Positions 22,717-30,948 of a DNA stretch of 64,000 bases are shown one piece after another. The translations under genes were made by a program, and so were the position numbers. The notes below the pieces were generated by a model. That model worked only from the letters and a program-made list of their open reading frames with translations, was not told where the DNA came from and did no database searches. The stretch is from Thermoleophilaceae bacterium. GTDB lineage: Bacteria; Actinomycetota; Thermoleophilia; Solirubrobacterales; Thermoleophilaceae. Location: assembly GCA_040901445.1 (NCBI GenBank), contig JBBDYQ010000001.1:124001-188000 (forward strand). Reading direction: 5' to 3'. Within the stretch, counting starts at the first letter, position 1; each line of letters begins with the position of its first letter.

Positions 22717-24497
22717 CGCTCCGGCCCCAGCGCCGACTTCGTGCCCCCGAGCGAGCCGGGCCCCTTGTAGCTCGAGGGGCCGCGCAGCCTGGGTCCGGCG
22801 GGCGGCGGGGCGTCGCCCGCGCGCAGCCGCGCGATCACCACCACCAGCACCGTGCCGAAGAGCCCGAGCAGCAGCGCGCCGAGGATCGACGTGAGGAAGC
22901 CCACGTGGCCGCCCGTGACGAGCAGGAAGAGGTACCAGAGGCCCTCGAGCGGATCGAGGCCGAGGCGGGCGAGGTAGTAGATCGTGACCCCCGCGGGGCC
23001 GATGAGCCCGGCCGCCACCAGCGCCGCGCTCACGCCGGGGCGGGCGTCGGCCACCATGGCGAGCATCCACAGGTGCACCGCGGGCACGAGCACGAGCGCG
23101 GCGAACGGGTTCACGAACCACACCACCACGCCCGCCGCGCTGAGCGCGAATGCCGTGGCGGCCCCCGCGCCCGGCGAAGCCGGACGGCCGGTGGCGCCCG
23201 CTCGCCGCGCCAGCAGCGGCCGCACCAGCAGCCACGCGAGCGCCACGGCCGCGGCCACGAGCAGCAGCGTGACCACGGCCGACCCGTCGAAGGCGAGCGA
23301 GCTCGGCGGCGTCGGAGCCGGCGGCGCCTCGGGCGCCTGGCCCACGAGCACGAGGAACTCGGCCACCACGAAGCCGATGAGGAACGGAGCCGCCGCGGCC
23401 AGGGTCCACACCCACCAGCCGGCCAGGCGCTCCTTGCGCCGGCGCGCGCGGGCGGCGGCGTCCACCGAGGCGATGAGCGGCGGCAGCAGCAGGGCCGCGG
23501 CCAGCAGGGCGAGCGCCCACGCGGGCATGACGTTGCGCGCGCCGATCACGTAGGCCTGGGGCCCGTGCTCGAGGTCGCGGCCGCTGTCGAGGGCGGTGGC
23601 CGTGCGCAGGACGGCGCGGCCCAGTTCGCCGAGGCGCTCCCCGTCCGCGTCCTCGACTTCGCGCGAGCCGGGGGGCGGGGGCAGCTCGCCGCTGCCGGAG
23701 ATGCGCACGGCGGGCGCCCCGTCCTCGATGAGCACGCCCTGCGCCCCGATGCCGATGGGGAACGACAGGCGGGCGACCTGGCCCAGCGAGCCCTCGTCGT
23801 CGGGAATGCCGCCCAGCTCCTGCCGCAGGGACGAGGCCGCCGTGCGCTGCAACCCGATCGATCCGCGCGAAGCGTCGTTGGACCACTGCACCACGAGCGG
23901 GCCTCGCGATCGCGAGGCCGCCAGGTTCGACAGCACGACGATTCCCCGCACCGGCCCCTGCTCGCGCACGGTGCGCAGCAGCCGCTCGGCCCCGGCGTCG
24001 CCCACGCTCGAGCCGTCAATCGAGGCGAGCACCACGGTGGCCTCGGCGGATCGCCCCTCGTAGATGCGCGCCAGCTCGAGCAGCGCGGCGGTGTCCGCCG
24101 CGCTGCCGACGGCGTCCGGGCCCTCGTCCGCGGTGTCGCGCGCGGCGGCGATCACGATCTGGTCGCGCACCGAGCCGGGCTTCCGGGCCACGACGTTCTC
24201 GAGCCGCGCGCCGTCGGCGCTGAAGCGCCGGCGCACAACGGGGTCGAATCCGCGTGCGGCGAACTGGCGCGCCACGAGGTCCGCCACGGCCTGGTTGCCC
24301 AGCGATCCCGGCCGCCGGTCGGGGTTGCTCTGGGCGATGTCGCGCATGGTGACCGCGGCGGCGTCCCCGTCGAACAGCACGTCCGCCGCCAGCCCCTGGG
24401 GGAGCGGTGCCGGCCGGCTCTCCAGCGAGAACATCGCCACGACGACGGCGAACAGCGTCGGGAGGAAGGCCGCGCGGTAGATCCGCGGCTCGATCAT
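22713..24497 (-). CDS. M28-peptidase-like membrane protein with lost metal ligands
   Basis: This 594-residue protein has one N-terminal helix, a periplasmic M28-like domain of about 300 residues and six or more C-terminal helices. The fold is seen in SLGNQAVADLVARQFAARGFD, LENVVARKPG, QIVIAAARDTADEGPD, SAADTAALLELARIYEG and ATVVLASIDGSSVGDAGAERLL. In active enzymes the second, third and last of these positions carry the His, Asp and Glu-Glu that bind two zinc ions. Here they read Ala, Ser and Ser-Ser, so it should not be a peptidase. A TAGATT box lies 8 bases before the ATG, divergent from the response regulator gene. Confidence 0.75.
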   Translation of the reverse strand: MIEPRIYRAAFLPTLFAVVVAMFSLESRPAPLPQGLAADVLFDGDAAAVTMRDIAQSNPDRRPGSLGNQAVADLVARQFAARGFDPVVRRRFSADGARLENVVARKPGSVRDQIVIAAARDTADEGPDAVGSAADTAALLELARIYEGRSAEATVVLASIDGSSVGDAGAERLLRTVREQGPVRGIVVLSNLAASRSRGPLVVQWSNDASRGSIGLQRTAASSLRQELGGIPDDEGSLGQVARLSFPIGIGAQGVLIEDGAPAVRISGSGELPPPPGSREVEDADGERLGELGRAVLRTATALDSGRDLEHGPQAYVIGARNVMPAWALALLAAALLLPPLIASVDAAARARRRKERLAGWWVWTLAAAAPFLIGFVVAEFLVLVGQAPEAPPAPTPPSSLAFDGSAVVTLLLVAAAVALAWLLVRPLLARRAGATGRPASPGAGAATAFALSAAGVVVWFVNPFAALVLVPAVHLWMLAMVADARPGVSAALVAAGLIGPAGVTIYYLARLGLDPLEGLWYLFLLVTGGHVGFLTSILGALLLGLFGTVLVVVIARLRAGDAPPPAGPRLRGPSSYKGPGSLGGTKSALGPER

Positions 24498-24505
24498 CCG
24501 GGCCG

Positions 24506-24515
24506 AATCTACACT
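24506..24515. promoter_or_regulatory. Overlapping divergent -10 boxes between the M28-like gene and the response regulator
   Basis: On the plus strand TACACT (24510-24515) ends 6 bases before the response-regulator GTG. On the minus strand TAGATT (24511-24506) ends 8 bases before the M28-like ATG. The whole gap is 24 bases, so the two promoters overlap and must compete, and both messages should be leaderless. Confidence 0.55.
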
Positions 24516-24521
24516 CTCCGT

Positions 24522-25223
24522 GTGTCCCCGCAGCCACCCAGGATCCTGTTGGTGGACGACGAGCAGTCGCTCCAGAAGCTGCTCGCCTACCCGCTGCGCA
24601 AGGAGGGCTACGACGTCGTCCCCGCCCTCGACGGCGAGCAGGCGCTCGCCCAGCTGAGAGCCGGGAGCTTCGACCTCGTCGTGCTGGACGTGATGCTGCC
24701 CAAGGTCGACGGCTTCGAAGTCTGCCGCCGCATGCGCGCCCGCAGCGGCGTGCCGATCATCATGCTCACGGCCAAGGACGACGAGTTCGACAAGGTGCTC
24801 GGGCTCGAGCTCGGCGCGGACGACTACATCACCAAGCCGTTCTCGGTGCGCGAGTTCCGCAGCCGGGTGAAGGCGGTGCTCCGGCGCGCCGAGATCTCCC
24901 GCGGCGCGGACGTGGACGAGGAGCCGTTCGAGGACGACGACCTGCGGGTCGACTACGCCAAGCGGACCGTGGAGGCCCGCGGGGAGGAGGCTCGGCTCAC
25001 CTACGTGGAGTTCGAGATCCTCGCGGCGCTCACGCGCGCGCCCGGCCGGGTCTTCAGCCGCACGATGCTGCTCGAGGCGGTCTGGGGCGACGCCTCCTAC
25101 CGCGACCCGCGCACGATCGACGTGCACATCCGGCACCTCCGCGAGAAGCTCGAGCAAGACTCCAAGGAGCCGGGCTTCCTCCTCACCGTGCGCGGCGTGG
25201 GCTACCGCTTCCGCGACCGCTGA
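24522..25223 (+). CDS. OmpR-family response regulator
   Basis: This 233-residue transcription factor has a receiver domain beginning RILLVDDEQSLQKLL, with the phospho-acceptor Asp56 in LVVLDVMLPK, Thr in IIMLTAKDD and Lys in DDYITKPFS. A winged-helix domain follows, with RLTYVEFEILAAL, RTMLLEAVWG and the RTIDVHIRHLREKLE recognition helix. It is coupled by one shared base (TGATG) to the sensor kinase gene downstream. Together with an HtrA-like protease it forms a three-gene unit likely to respond to envelope stress. The GTG start follows a TACACT box, fitting leaderless transcription. Confidence 0.95.
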   Translation: MSPQPPRILLVDDEQSLQKLLAYPLRKEGYDVVPALDGEQALAQLRAGSFDLVVLDVMLPKVDGFEVCRRMRARSGVPIIMLTAKDDEFDKVLGLELGADDYITKPFSVREFRSRVKAVLRRAEISRGADVDEEPFEDDDLRVDYAKRTVEARGEEARLTYVEFEILAALTRAPGRVFSRTMLLEAVWGDASYRDPRTIDVHIRHLREKLEQDSKEPGFLLTVRGVGYRFRDR

Positions 25224-26641
25224 TGCACGCGCCGCGGCGCCCGCGCTCCCTGCGCAACAAGCTCGCCCTGCTGTTCTTCGGCATCACCGCCGCCGCGTTC
25301 GCCGTCCTCTACTTCGTCGTGGTCCCGCAGCTCGAGTCGCGGCTGATCGACCGCCGCCTCGACGACCTCCGGCGCGCGTCGGCCGCGACGCTCACCCGGC
25401 TCGAGGACATCACGGAGCTGCCGGTCCCGGACGTGGACGAGCGCGTGCGCGCCGTGGCCGACGACGCCGACGCCACCGTGACGCTGTTCGGCCCGCAGAT
25501 CTCTGGCGTCAACACCGTCGAGAACATCCGCACCTACGTGATCTCGGACTCGCGCGCCGAGAGCCGGGTGCCCGAGCCGACCGGGATCGCAGAGCGCGCC
25601 TTCTCCAGCAAGACGATGGAGAGCGGCGTCATCACGGTGGACGGCGAGCGCCTGGCACGGGTGGCCCAGCCCGTGGTCATCGGGGAGGACGTCCCCCGCG
25701 TGGCCGTGTACACGAGCAGCGTGGAGGACATCGCCGACTCGGTGAGGCTCATCCGCACACAGGTGATCCTCGCCACGGCGCTGGCGCTGCTCGTGGCGCT
25801 GGTGGGCGGCTACCTCGTGGCGCAGGCGCTCTCGCGGCGGGTGCGCCGCCTCGAGGGGGCCGCCGAGGACGTTGCCGCCGGCCGCTTCACCGGCCCACTG
25901 CCCGTGGACTCCGACGACGAGCTGGGGCAGCTCACGCGCACGTTCAACGCCATGCAGGCGCAGCTCGCGCAGGTAGACCGTGCGCGCAAGGACTTCATCG
26001 CCACGGCGTCGCACGAGCTGCGCACGCCGCTGATGTCGCTCGGCGGGTTTGTGGAGCTGCTGCAGGACGAGGACCTGGACGCCGCCACCCGCGAGGAGTT
26101 CCTCGCCACGATGCGCGAGCAGGTGGAGCGGCTGCAGAAGCTGTCGGTGAACCTGCTCGACCTCTCGCGGCTCGACTCCGGGGCCGTGCGGCTCACGCCC
26201 GAACGGGTGGACCTTGCGAAGGTCGCGGCCGCGGTGGCGAAGGAGTTCGAGCCCGCCACGCGCGATCGGCCGGGCGCGGTGGTGCTCGAGGGCGGCGACG
26301 CGCCCGTGTCCGCCGTGTGCGACCGTGAGCGGGCCGCACAGATCATGCGCATCCTCCTCGACAACGCGCTCCGCCACACCCCGGCGGGCACCCCGGTGAC
26401 CGTCACCACCTCACGCCGCGACGGGGTGGCCAGCGTGAGCGTGGCCGACCGCGGTCCCGGACTGGACGCCGAGGCCGCGGAGAAGGTCTTCGAGCGCTTC
26501 TACACCGCCGACGCCGCGCGCGGGTCTGGCCTCGGGCTGGCGATCGCGCGCGAGCTGGCGGAGCTCATGCGCGGGCGCATCGCCGTCTCCTCACGTCCCG
26601 GGCAGACCGTGTTCACCGTCCACCTCCCCGCGGCGGAATGA
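25223..26641 (+). CDS. Sensor histidine kinase
   Basis: This 472-residue membrane kinase partners the response regulator upstream. It has an N-terminal helix (LALLFFGITAAAFAVLYFVVV), an extracytoplasmic sensor segment of about 150 residues, a second helix (VILATALALLVALVGGYLV), a HAMP domain, the H-box IATASHELRTPLM with His264, an N-box IMRILLDNALRHTP, and the G boxes VADRGPGL and GSGLGLAIARELAEL. The stop overlaps the start of the HtrA-like gene by four bases. A specific stimulus is not evident, though the protease neighbour suggests envelope stress. Confidence 0.94.
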   Translation: MHAPRRPRSLRNKLALLFFGITAAAFAVLYFVVVPQLESRLIDRRLDDLRRASAATLTRLEDITELPVPDVDERVRAVADDADATVTLFGPQISGVNTVENIRTYVISDSRAESRVPEPTGIAERAFSSKTMESGVITVDGERLARVAQPVVIGEDVPRVAVYTSSVEDIADSVRLIRTQVILATALALLVALVGGYLVAQALSRRVRRLEGAAEDVAAGRFTGPLPVDSDDELGQLTRTFNAMQAQLAQVDRARKDFIATASHELRTPLMSLGGFVELLQDEDLDAATREEFLATMREQVERLQKLSVNLLDLSRLDSGAVRLTPERVDLAKVAAAVAKEFEPATRDRPGAVVLEGGDAPVSAVCDRERAAQIMRILLDNALRHTPAGTPVTVTTSRRDGVASVSVADRGPGLDAEAAEKVFERFYTADAARGSGLGLAIARELAELMRGRIAVSSRPGQTVFTVHLPAAE

Positions 26642-27813
26642 GGCGCGCGCTCGCAGCGGGGGCGCTGGTCGCGCTGACCTTCGCCGGCTGCTCGCTCGGC
26701 GACGGCGACGGCTCCGAGGAGGAGGCGGCGGAGACCACACGCAGGGTGGAGACCACCCGCGTGGAGGTCGTGGAGAACCTGGGCGAGGACGGCAGCTTCG
26801 ACCCCGCGCAGATCTACGAGCGCCTGTCCCCAGGGGTCGTGACCGTGATCTCGCAGTTCCCCGGCGGCGGCTCGCTCCTCGACGACGACGGCGAGGGCGG
26901 GCTGGGCAGCGGCTTCGTGATCGACGACGAGGGGCGCATCGCCACGAACGCGCACGTGGTGACCACCGGCGACGGCGACCGCATCCGCCGCGCCGAACAG
27001 GTGTACGTCGAGTTCGGCGACGGCAACCGGGTGCCCGCGGAGATCGTGGGGCACGACCCCAACTCCGACGTGGCGCTGCTCGAGGTCGATCCCGGCGGCC
27101 TGTCGCTGACCCCGCTGCGGCTGGGCAGCTCGCGCGGGCTCACCGTGGGCGCGCCCGTGGCGGCCATCGGCAGCCCGTTCGGCGAGCGCCGCTCGCTGTC
27201 GATCGGCGTGATCTCGGCGGTGGACCGCGACATCCGCTCGCTCACCGACTTCTCGATCGGCAACGCGATCCAGACGGACGCCGCCATCAACCAGGGCAAC
27301 TCGGGCGGGCCGCTGCTCAACGCCGAGGGCGACGTCATCGGCATCAACGCCCAGATCAGGACCGCCAGCGGCGGCGGGGAGGGTGTGGGCTTCGCGATCC
27401 CCGCCGACGTGGTCAGACGCTCGCTCGGGGAGCTGCGGGAGAAGGGCCGGGTGGACTACGGCTTTCTCGGCGTCACCACGCAGGCGCTGTACCCGCAACT
27501 CGCCGAGCACCTCGACGTGGCTACCCGCGACGGCGCGCTCGTGGTGGAGGTCGTGGACGGCGCGCCGGCCGACGACGCCGGGATCGAGCCGGGCGACGGG
27601 CGCACCTCGTTCCAGGGCCAGGACGAGATCCCGCGCGGCGGCGACGTGATCGTGGCCGTGGACGGAACCGCGCTGCGCGGGCAGGACAACCTGGCCGACC
27701 TCATCTCCCTCCACGGCCCCGGAGACGAGGTGGAGCTCGAGGTGGTGCGCGGGGACGACCGGCGCACGGTCACCGTCGAGCTCGGCCGGCGCCCGCGCCG
27801 GACCGCGGAATAG
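26638..27813 (+). CDS. HtrA/DegP-type serine protease lipoprotein with one PDZ domain
   Basis: This 391-residue protease is tethered by a lipobox (LVALTFAGC) near residue 18 and an acidic linker. Its trypsin-like domain holds His106 (ATNAHVV), Asp144 (NSDVALLEV) and Ser222 (NQGNSGGPLL). A C-terminal PDZ domain follows with YGFLGVTTQALYPQLA and GGDVIVAVDGTALRGQ. It would degrade misfolded proteins outside the membrane. It is translationally coupled to the histidine kinase gene, so the kinase/regulator pair probably controls it, as in other envelope-stress systems. Confidence 0.94.
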   Translation: MRRALAAGALVALTFAGCSLGDGDGSEEEAAETTRRVETTRVEVVENLGEDGSFDPAQIYERLSPGVVTVISQFPGGGSLLDDDGEGGLGSGFVIDDEGRIATNAHVVTTGDGDRIRRAEQVYVEFGDGNRVPAEIVGHDPNSDVALLEVDPGGLSLTPLRLGSSRGLTVGAPVAAIGSPFGERRSLSIGVISAVDRDIRSLTDFSIGNAIQTDAAINQGNSGGPLLNAEGDVIGINAQIRTASGGGEGVGFAIPADVVRRSLGELREKGRVDYGFLGVTTQALYPQLAEHLDVATRDGALVVEVVDGAPADDAGIEPGDGRTSFQGQDEIPRGGDVIVAVDGTALRGQDNLADLISLHGPGDEVELEVVRGDDRRTVTVELGRRPRRTAE

Positions 27814-27816
27814 GGT
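27811..27816 (+). promoter_or_regulatory. Putative internal -10 box before the anti-sigma-like gene
   Basis: TAGGGT ends 8 bases before the ATG at 27825 and overlaps the stop codon of the protease gene. It could give a separate, leaderless message for the next gene. Confidence 0.35.
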
Positions 27817-27824
27817 TCGCCGGC

Positions 27825-28184
27825 ATGCCCGCGTCCACGATCTCCCTCACGATCCCCGCCAAGGGCGACTACGTCGTGCTCGCCCGGCTCGCCCTCTCCG
27901 CCGTCTGCCGGCTCACTCCGCTGCGCGCCGAGGACGTGGCCGACCTCAAGCTGGCGATCACCGAGGCGGCGGGGGGGCTGGTGGGGGGCGACCCGCAGCA
28001 GCGGCTCGCGTTCGAGTACCGGGTGGACGGCGAGCGCCTGGTGCTCGAGATCGCCGGGCCCGGAGGGGACCTCGCGGACGACGAGCGCGAGCTGGGCCGC
28101 GCGATCGTGGCGGCCACCGTCGACGAGCACGACGAGGAGCACGACAGGGTGCGCCTCGTCAAGTACCTGCGCCCGGTTGAGTAG
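27825..28184 (+). CDS. RsbW-like anti-sigma regulatory protein with degenerate ATP site
   Basis: This 119-residue protein has the GHKL (HATPase) layout of anti-sigma factors such as RsbW/SpoIIAB: a basic first strand, LARLALSAVCRLTPLRAEDVADLKLAITEAAGGLV, then FEYRVDGERLVLEIAGPGGD and a C-terminal VRLVKYL strand. The helix that normally carries the catalytic N-box Asn (as in VTEACTNAV) reads ITEAAGGLV, so the key Asn is missing and the second glycine box is acidic. It may bind a sigma factor or STAS protein without kinase activity. A STAS protein is encoded at 48311-48664, but a link is only inference. Confidence 0.68.
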   Translation: MPASTISLTIPAKGDYVVLARLALSAVCRLTPLRAEDVADLKLAITEAAGGLVGGDPQQRLAFEYRVDGERLVLEIAGPGGDLADDERELGRAIVAATVDEHDEEHDRVRLVKYLRPVE

Positions 28185-28187
28185 GCT
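28182..28187 (+). promoter_or_regulatory. Putative -10 box of the trehalose operon
   Basis: TAGGCT ends 8 bases before the GTG at 28196 and overlaps the stop of the anti-sigma-like gene. The treT-otsA pair may therefore start its own leaderless message. Confidence 0.35.
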
Positions 28188-28195
28188 CCCGCGCC

Positions 28196-29437
28196 GTGCT
28201 GCAACCGGTCGGAGTCGGTCACAAGAGCCTCGCCGATTACACGCATCTCGTCGGGCGCCCGCTCGTCGCCGAGATCCGTGAGCTCGCCGAAGCACTCCAG
28301 GGCCTCAAGGTCCTGCACCTCAGCGCCACCGCTTTCGGTGGCGGCGTCTCCGAGATCCTCTACACGCTCATCCCGCTCATGCGCGACGCCGGCATCGAGG
28401 CGGACTGGCAGGTGATCGTCGGGCGCGAGGAGTTCTTCAACGCCACGAAGATCATGCACAACGCCCTCCAGGGCAACCCGCAGGACCTCACGCCGGACGA
28501 GTGGGAGGTGTACGAGCGCTACAACGCGATGAACGCGAAGGAGCTCAGCAGCGGCTGGGACGTGATCATCGTGCACGACCCGCAGCCGGCGCTGGTGCAG
28601 CATCAGGTGCCCGAGAAGGCGCGCCACTGGGTCTGGCGCTGCCACATCGACCTCTCCACCCCCAACCCCGCCACGATCGACCGGGTGGTGCCGTCGCTGC
28701 ACGGCTACGACGGCTCGCTCTTCCACATGCAGCAGTACGTCCCGGAGGCCCTGACCCGGAACTCCGGCCCCGACGTGCACATCGTGCCGCCGGCCATCGA
28801 CCCGCTGTCGCCGAAGAACATGGCGCTGTCACCCGAGGACGCCGCCTTCGTCTGCGACCAGTTCGGGATCGACGTGGACCGGCCGCTGATCTGCCAGGTG
28901 TCGCGCTTCGACCCCTGGAAGGACCCGCTCGGGGTGATCGACGCCTACCGGATCGTCAAGGAGCAGCAGCCGGACGTGCAGCTCGCCCTGGTCGGCTCCA
29001 TGGCCACCGACGACCCCGAAGGGTGGGAGTTCTTCAACTCCACCCAGCGCCACGCCGGCAGCGACCCCGACGTCCACATCCTCAACAACCTCAACAACGT
29101 GGGCGCCATCGAGGTCAACGCCTTCCAGTCCCAGGCCGACGTGCTCATCCAGAAGTCCACCCGCGAGGGCTTCGGGCTCACGGTGTCGGAGGCGCTCTGG
29201 AAGGCGCGGCCGTTCATCGGCGGCGACGTGGGCGGCATCCCCCTCCAGGTTGAGGACGGCCGGACCGGGTATCTCGTCTCCTCACCCGAGGACTGCGCGC
29301 GCCGGTGCCTCGAGATCCTGCGCGACCCGGAGCTGGGCAAGATGCTCGGCCGCGCCGGCAAGGAGCACGTGCGCACGCACTTCCTCACCCCCCGCCTGCT
29401 CCGCGACTGGCTGCGGATCTTCACAGAGCTCGAATGA
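28196..29437 (+). CDS. treT: TreT-like trehalose glycosyltransferring synthase
   Basis: This 413-residue GT4 enzyme should join NDP-glucose to glucose, giving trehalose in one step. The N-terminus VLHLSATAFGGGVSEILYTLIPLMRDAGIEADWQVI and the later WVWRCHIDLSTPNPAT and ICQVSRFDPWKDPLGVIDAYR are typical of TreT proteins. The donor site appears as STREGFGLTVSEALWKARPFIGGDVGGIPLQV. It starts with GTG after a TAGGCT box and its stop is overlapped by the start of an OtsA-like gene. TreT is best known from archaea and Thermus or Rubrobacter relatives; finding it with OtsA suggests redundancy in compatible-solute supply. Confidence 0.85.
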   Translation: MLQPVGVGHKSLADYTHLVGRPLVAEIRELAEALQGLKVLHLSATAFGGGVSEILYTLIPLMRDAGIEADWQVIVGREEFFNATKIMHNALQGNPQDLTPDEWEVYERYNAMNAKELSSGWDVIIVHDPQPALVQHQVPEKARHWVWRCHIDLSTPNPATIDRVVPSLHGYDGSLFHMQQYVPEALTRNSGPDVHIVPPAIDPLSPKNMALSPEDAAFVCDQFGIDVDRPLICQVSRFDPWKDPLGVIDAYRIVKEQQPDVQLALVGSMATDDPEGWEFFNSTQRHAGSDPDVHILNNLNNVGAIEVNAFQSQADVLIQKSTREGFGLTVSEALWKARPFIGGDVGGIPLQVEDGRTGYLVSSPEDCARRCLEILRDPELGKMLGRAGKEHVRTHFLTPRLLRDWLRIFTELE

Positions 29438-30936
29438 CATCGGACACCCCCCTCGTACTCGTCTCGAATCGCGGCCCGGCCACGTTCGGGCGGGACGAGC
29501 AGGGCGAGATCGAGGTGTCCCGCGGCGGCGGCGGGCTGGTGACCGCGCTCACCGGGCTCGTGAACCATCGCGACGCGCTCTGGGTGGCGTCGGCGATGAC
29601 CGACGAGGACGTGGAGGTCAGCCGCTCGCACGGCGGGCGCGGCTTCGAGTGCGTGGTGGACGGCACGCCCTACCGGATCAAGCTCGTGGAGTCCGAGGCG
29701 GAGGCGTACGACCGCTTCTACAACATCGTCGCCAACCCGCTCATCTGGTTCATCCAGCACTACCTCTGGGACCTCTCGAACGCGCCGGACATACGCACCG
29801 TCGAGGTGGAGGCCTACGAGCGGGGGTACCTCGTGGTGAACGAGGACCTGGCCGCCGCGGTGCTGGAGGAGATCGAGGGCGAGGACGCCGTGGTCATGCT
29901 CCACGACTACCACCTCTACGGCGCCCCGCGCGCGATCCGCCGCGCCCGGCCCGACGTCTTCCTCCACCACTTCGTGCACATCCCGTGGACCCAGCCGGAC
30001 GCCTGGATGGTGCTGCCGCGGGACATCCGCGAGGACATCTACGAGGGCATCCTCTCCAACGACATCATCGGCTTCCACACGCGCGCCTACCGGCGCAACT
30101 TCCTGCTCTGCTGCCGCGAGCTGTTCGGGATGGAGGTGGACGAGAAGCAGGGCATCGTGCACTTCGAGGGGCGCGAGGTGTGGGTGCGGGCCTACCCGCT
30201 GCCGATCTCGGCCGCGGGCTTCGAGAAGCTCGCCGCGCGCCCGGCGGTGCAGGACTACGAGCGCGAGGTGCTGCGCCGCCGCCGCGAGCACCTGATCCTG
30301 CGCGTGGACCGCGCCGACCTCTCCAAGAACGTGCTGCGCGGCTTCACCGCGTTCGACATGTTCCTGGACCAGCATCCGGAGTTCCGCGAGAAGGTGACCT
30401 TCGTCGCGCACCTCATGCCGTCGCGCCAGGACGTGCCGGAGTACGTCGAGTACCTGGAGAAGATCGAGGCGCTCGTGGCCGTGGTCAACCACCGCCACGG
30501 CACCACCGACTGGATGCCCATCGACCTGCGCCTGCGCGAGAACCTCGACGAGGCCATCGCCTACTACAAGCACTACGACCTGATCATGGTCAACGCGCTG
30601 TTCGACGGGATGAACCTCGTGGCGAAGGAGGGGCCGCTCGTGAACGAGCACGCCGGCGTCTCGCTGCTGTCGGAGAACACGGGCGCCCACGAGGAGCTCG
30701 GGCAGTTCGCGCTGTCGGTCAACCCGTTCGACGTGCAGGAGCAGGCCGACGCCATCCACCGCGCGCTCACGATGTCGGCGGAGGAGCGCGCGTGGCGCTC
30801 GGAGGGGCTCGAGCGGATCGTGCGCGAGCGCAACCCCGGCGACTGGATCGACGACCAGCTCGCCGACATCGAGGCCAAGCGAGCCGGGCGGCCGCCGCGC
30901 GGCGTCGGCACGGAGCCGGCGGCGGCGAACACCTAG
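29434..30936 (+). CDS. otsA: GT20 trehalose-6-phosphate synthase-like enzyme
   Basis: This 500-residue GT-B enzyme belongs to family GT20. It starts PLVLVSNRGPATFGRD with a GGGGLVTALTGLV loop. It also has DAVVMLHDYHLY, LHHFVHIPWTQPDAWMVLP and IIGFHTRAYRRNFL. The donor site is near LRVDRADLSKNVLRGF, and the end of the domain has VNALFDGMNLVAKEGPLVN. The spacing resembles OtsA/GgpS; specificity for glucose-6-phosphate versus glycerol-3-phosphate is not certain from sequence. It overlaps treT by four bases (ATGA). No phosphatase (OtsB) follows, so a separate one must finish the product. Confidence 0.8.
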   Translation: MTSDTPLVLVSNRGPATFGRDEQGEIEVSRGGGGLVTALTGLVNHRDALWVASAMTDEDVEVSRSHGGRGFECVVDGTPYRIKLVESEAEAYDRFYNIVANPLIWFIQHYLWDLSNAPDIRTVEVEAYERGYLVVNEDLAAAVLEEIEGEDAVVMLHDYHLYGAPRAIRRARPDVFLHHFVHIPWTQPDAWMVLPRDIREDIYEGILSNDIIGFHTRAYRRNFLLCCRELFGMEVDEKQGIVHFEGREVWVRAYPLPISAAGFEKLAARPAVQDYEREVLRRRREHLILRVDRADLSKNVLRGFTAFDMFLDQHPEFREKVTFVAHLMPSRQDVPEYVEYLEKIEALVAVVNHRHGTTDWMPIDLRLRENLDEAIAYYKHYDLIMVNALFDGMNLVAKEGPLVNEHAGVSLLSENTGAHEELGQFALSVNPFDVQEQADAIHRALTMSAEERAWRSEGLERIVRERNPGDWIDDQLADIEAKRAGRPPRGVGTEPAAANT

Positions 30937-30948
30937 CTCCTAGCGGGC

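Noticed and set aside
22905-25223. A long plus-strand frame running into the response regulator
   Set aside because: Only the part from GTG 24522 has receiver and winged-helix motifs. The rest is antisense to the M28-like gene.
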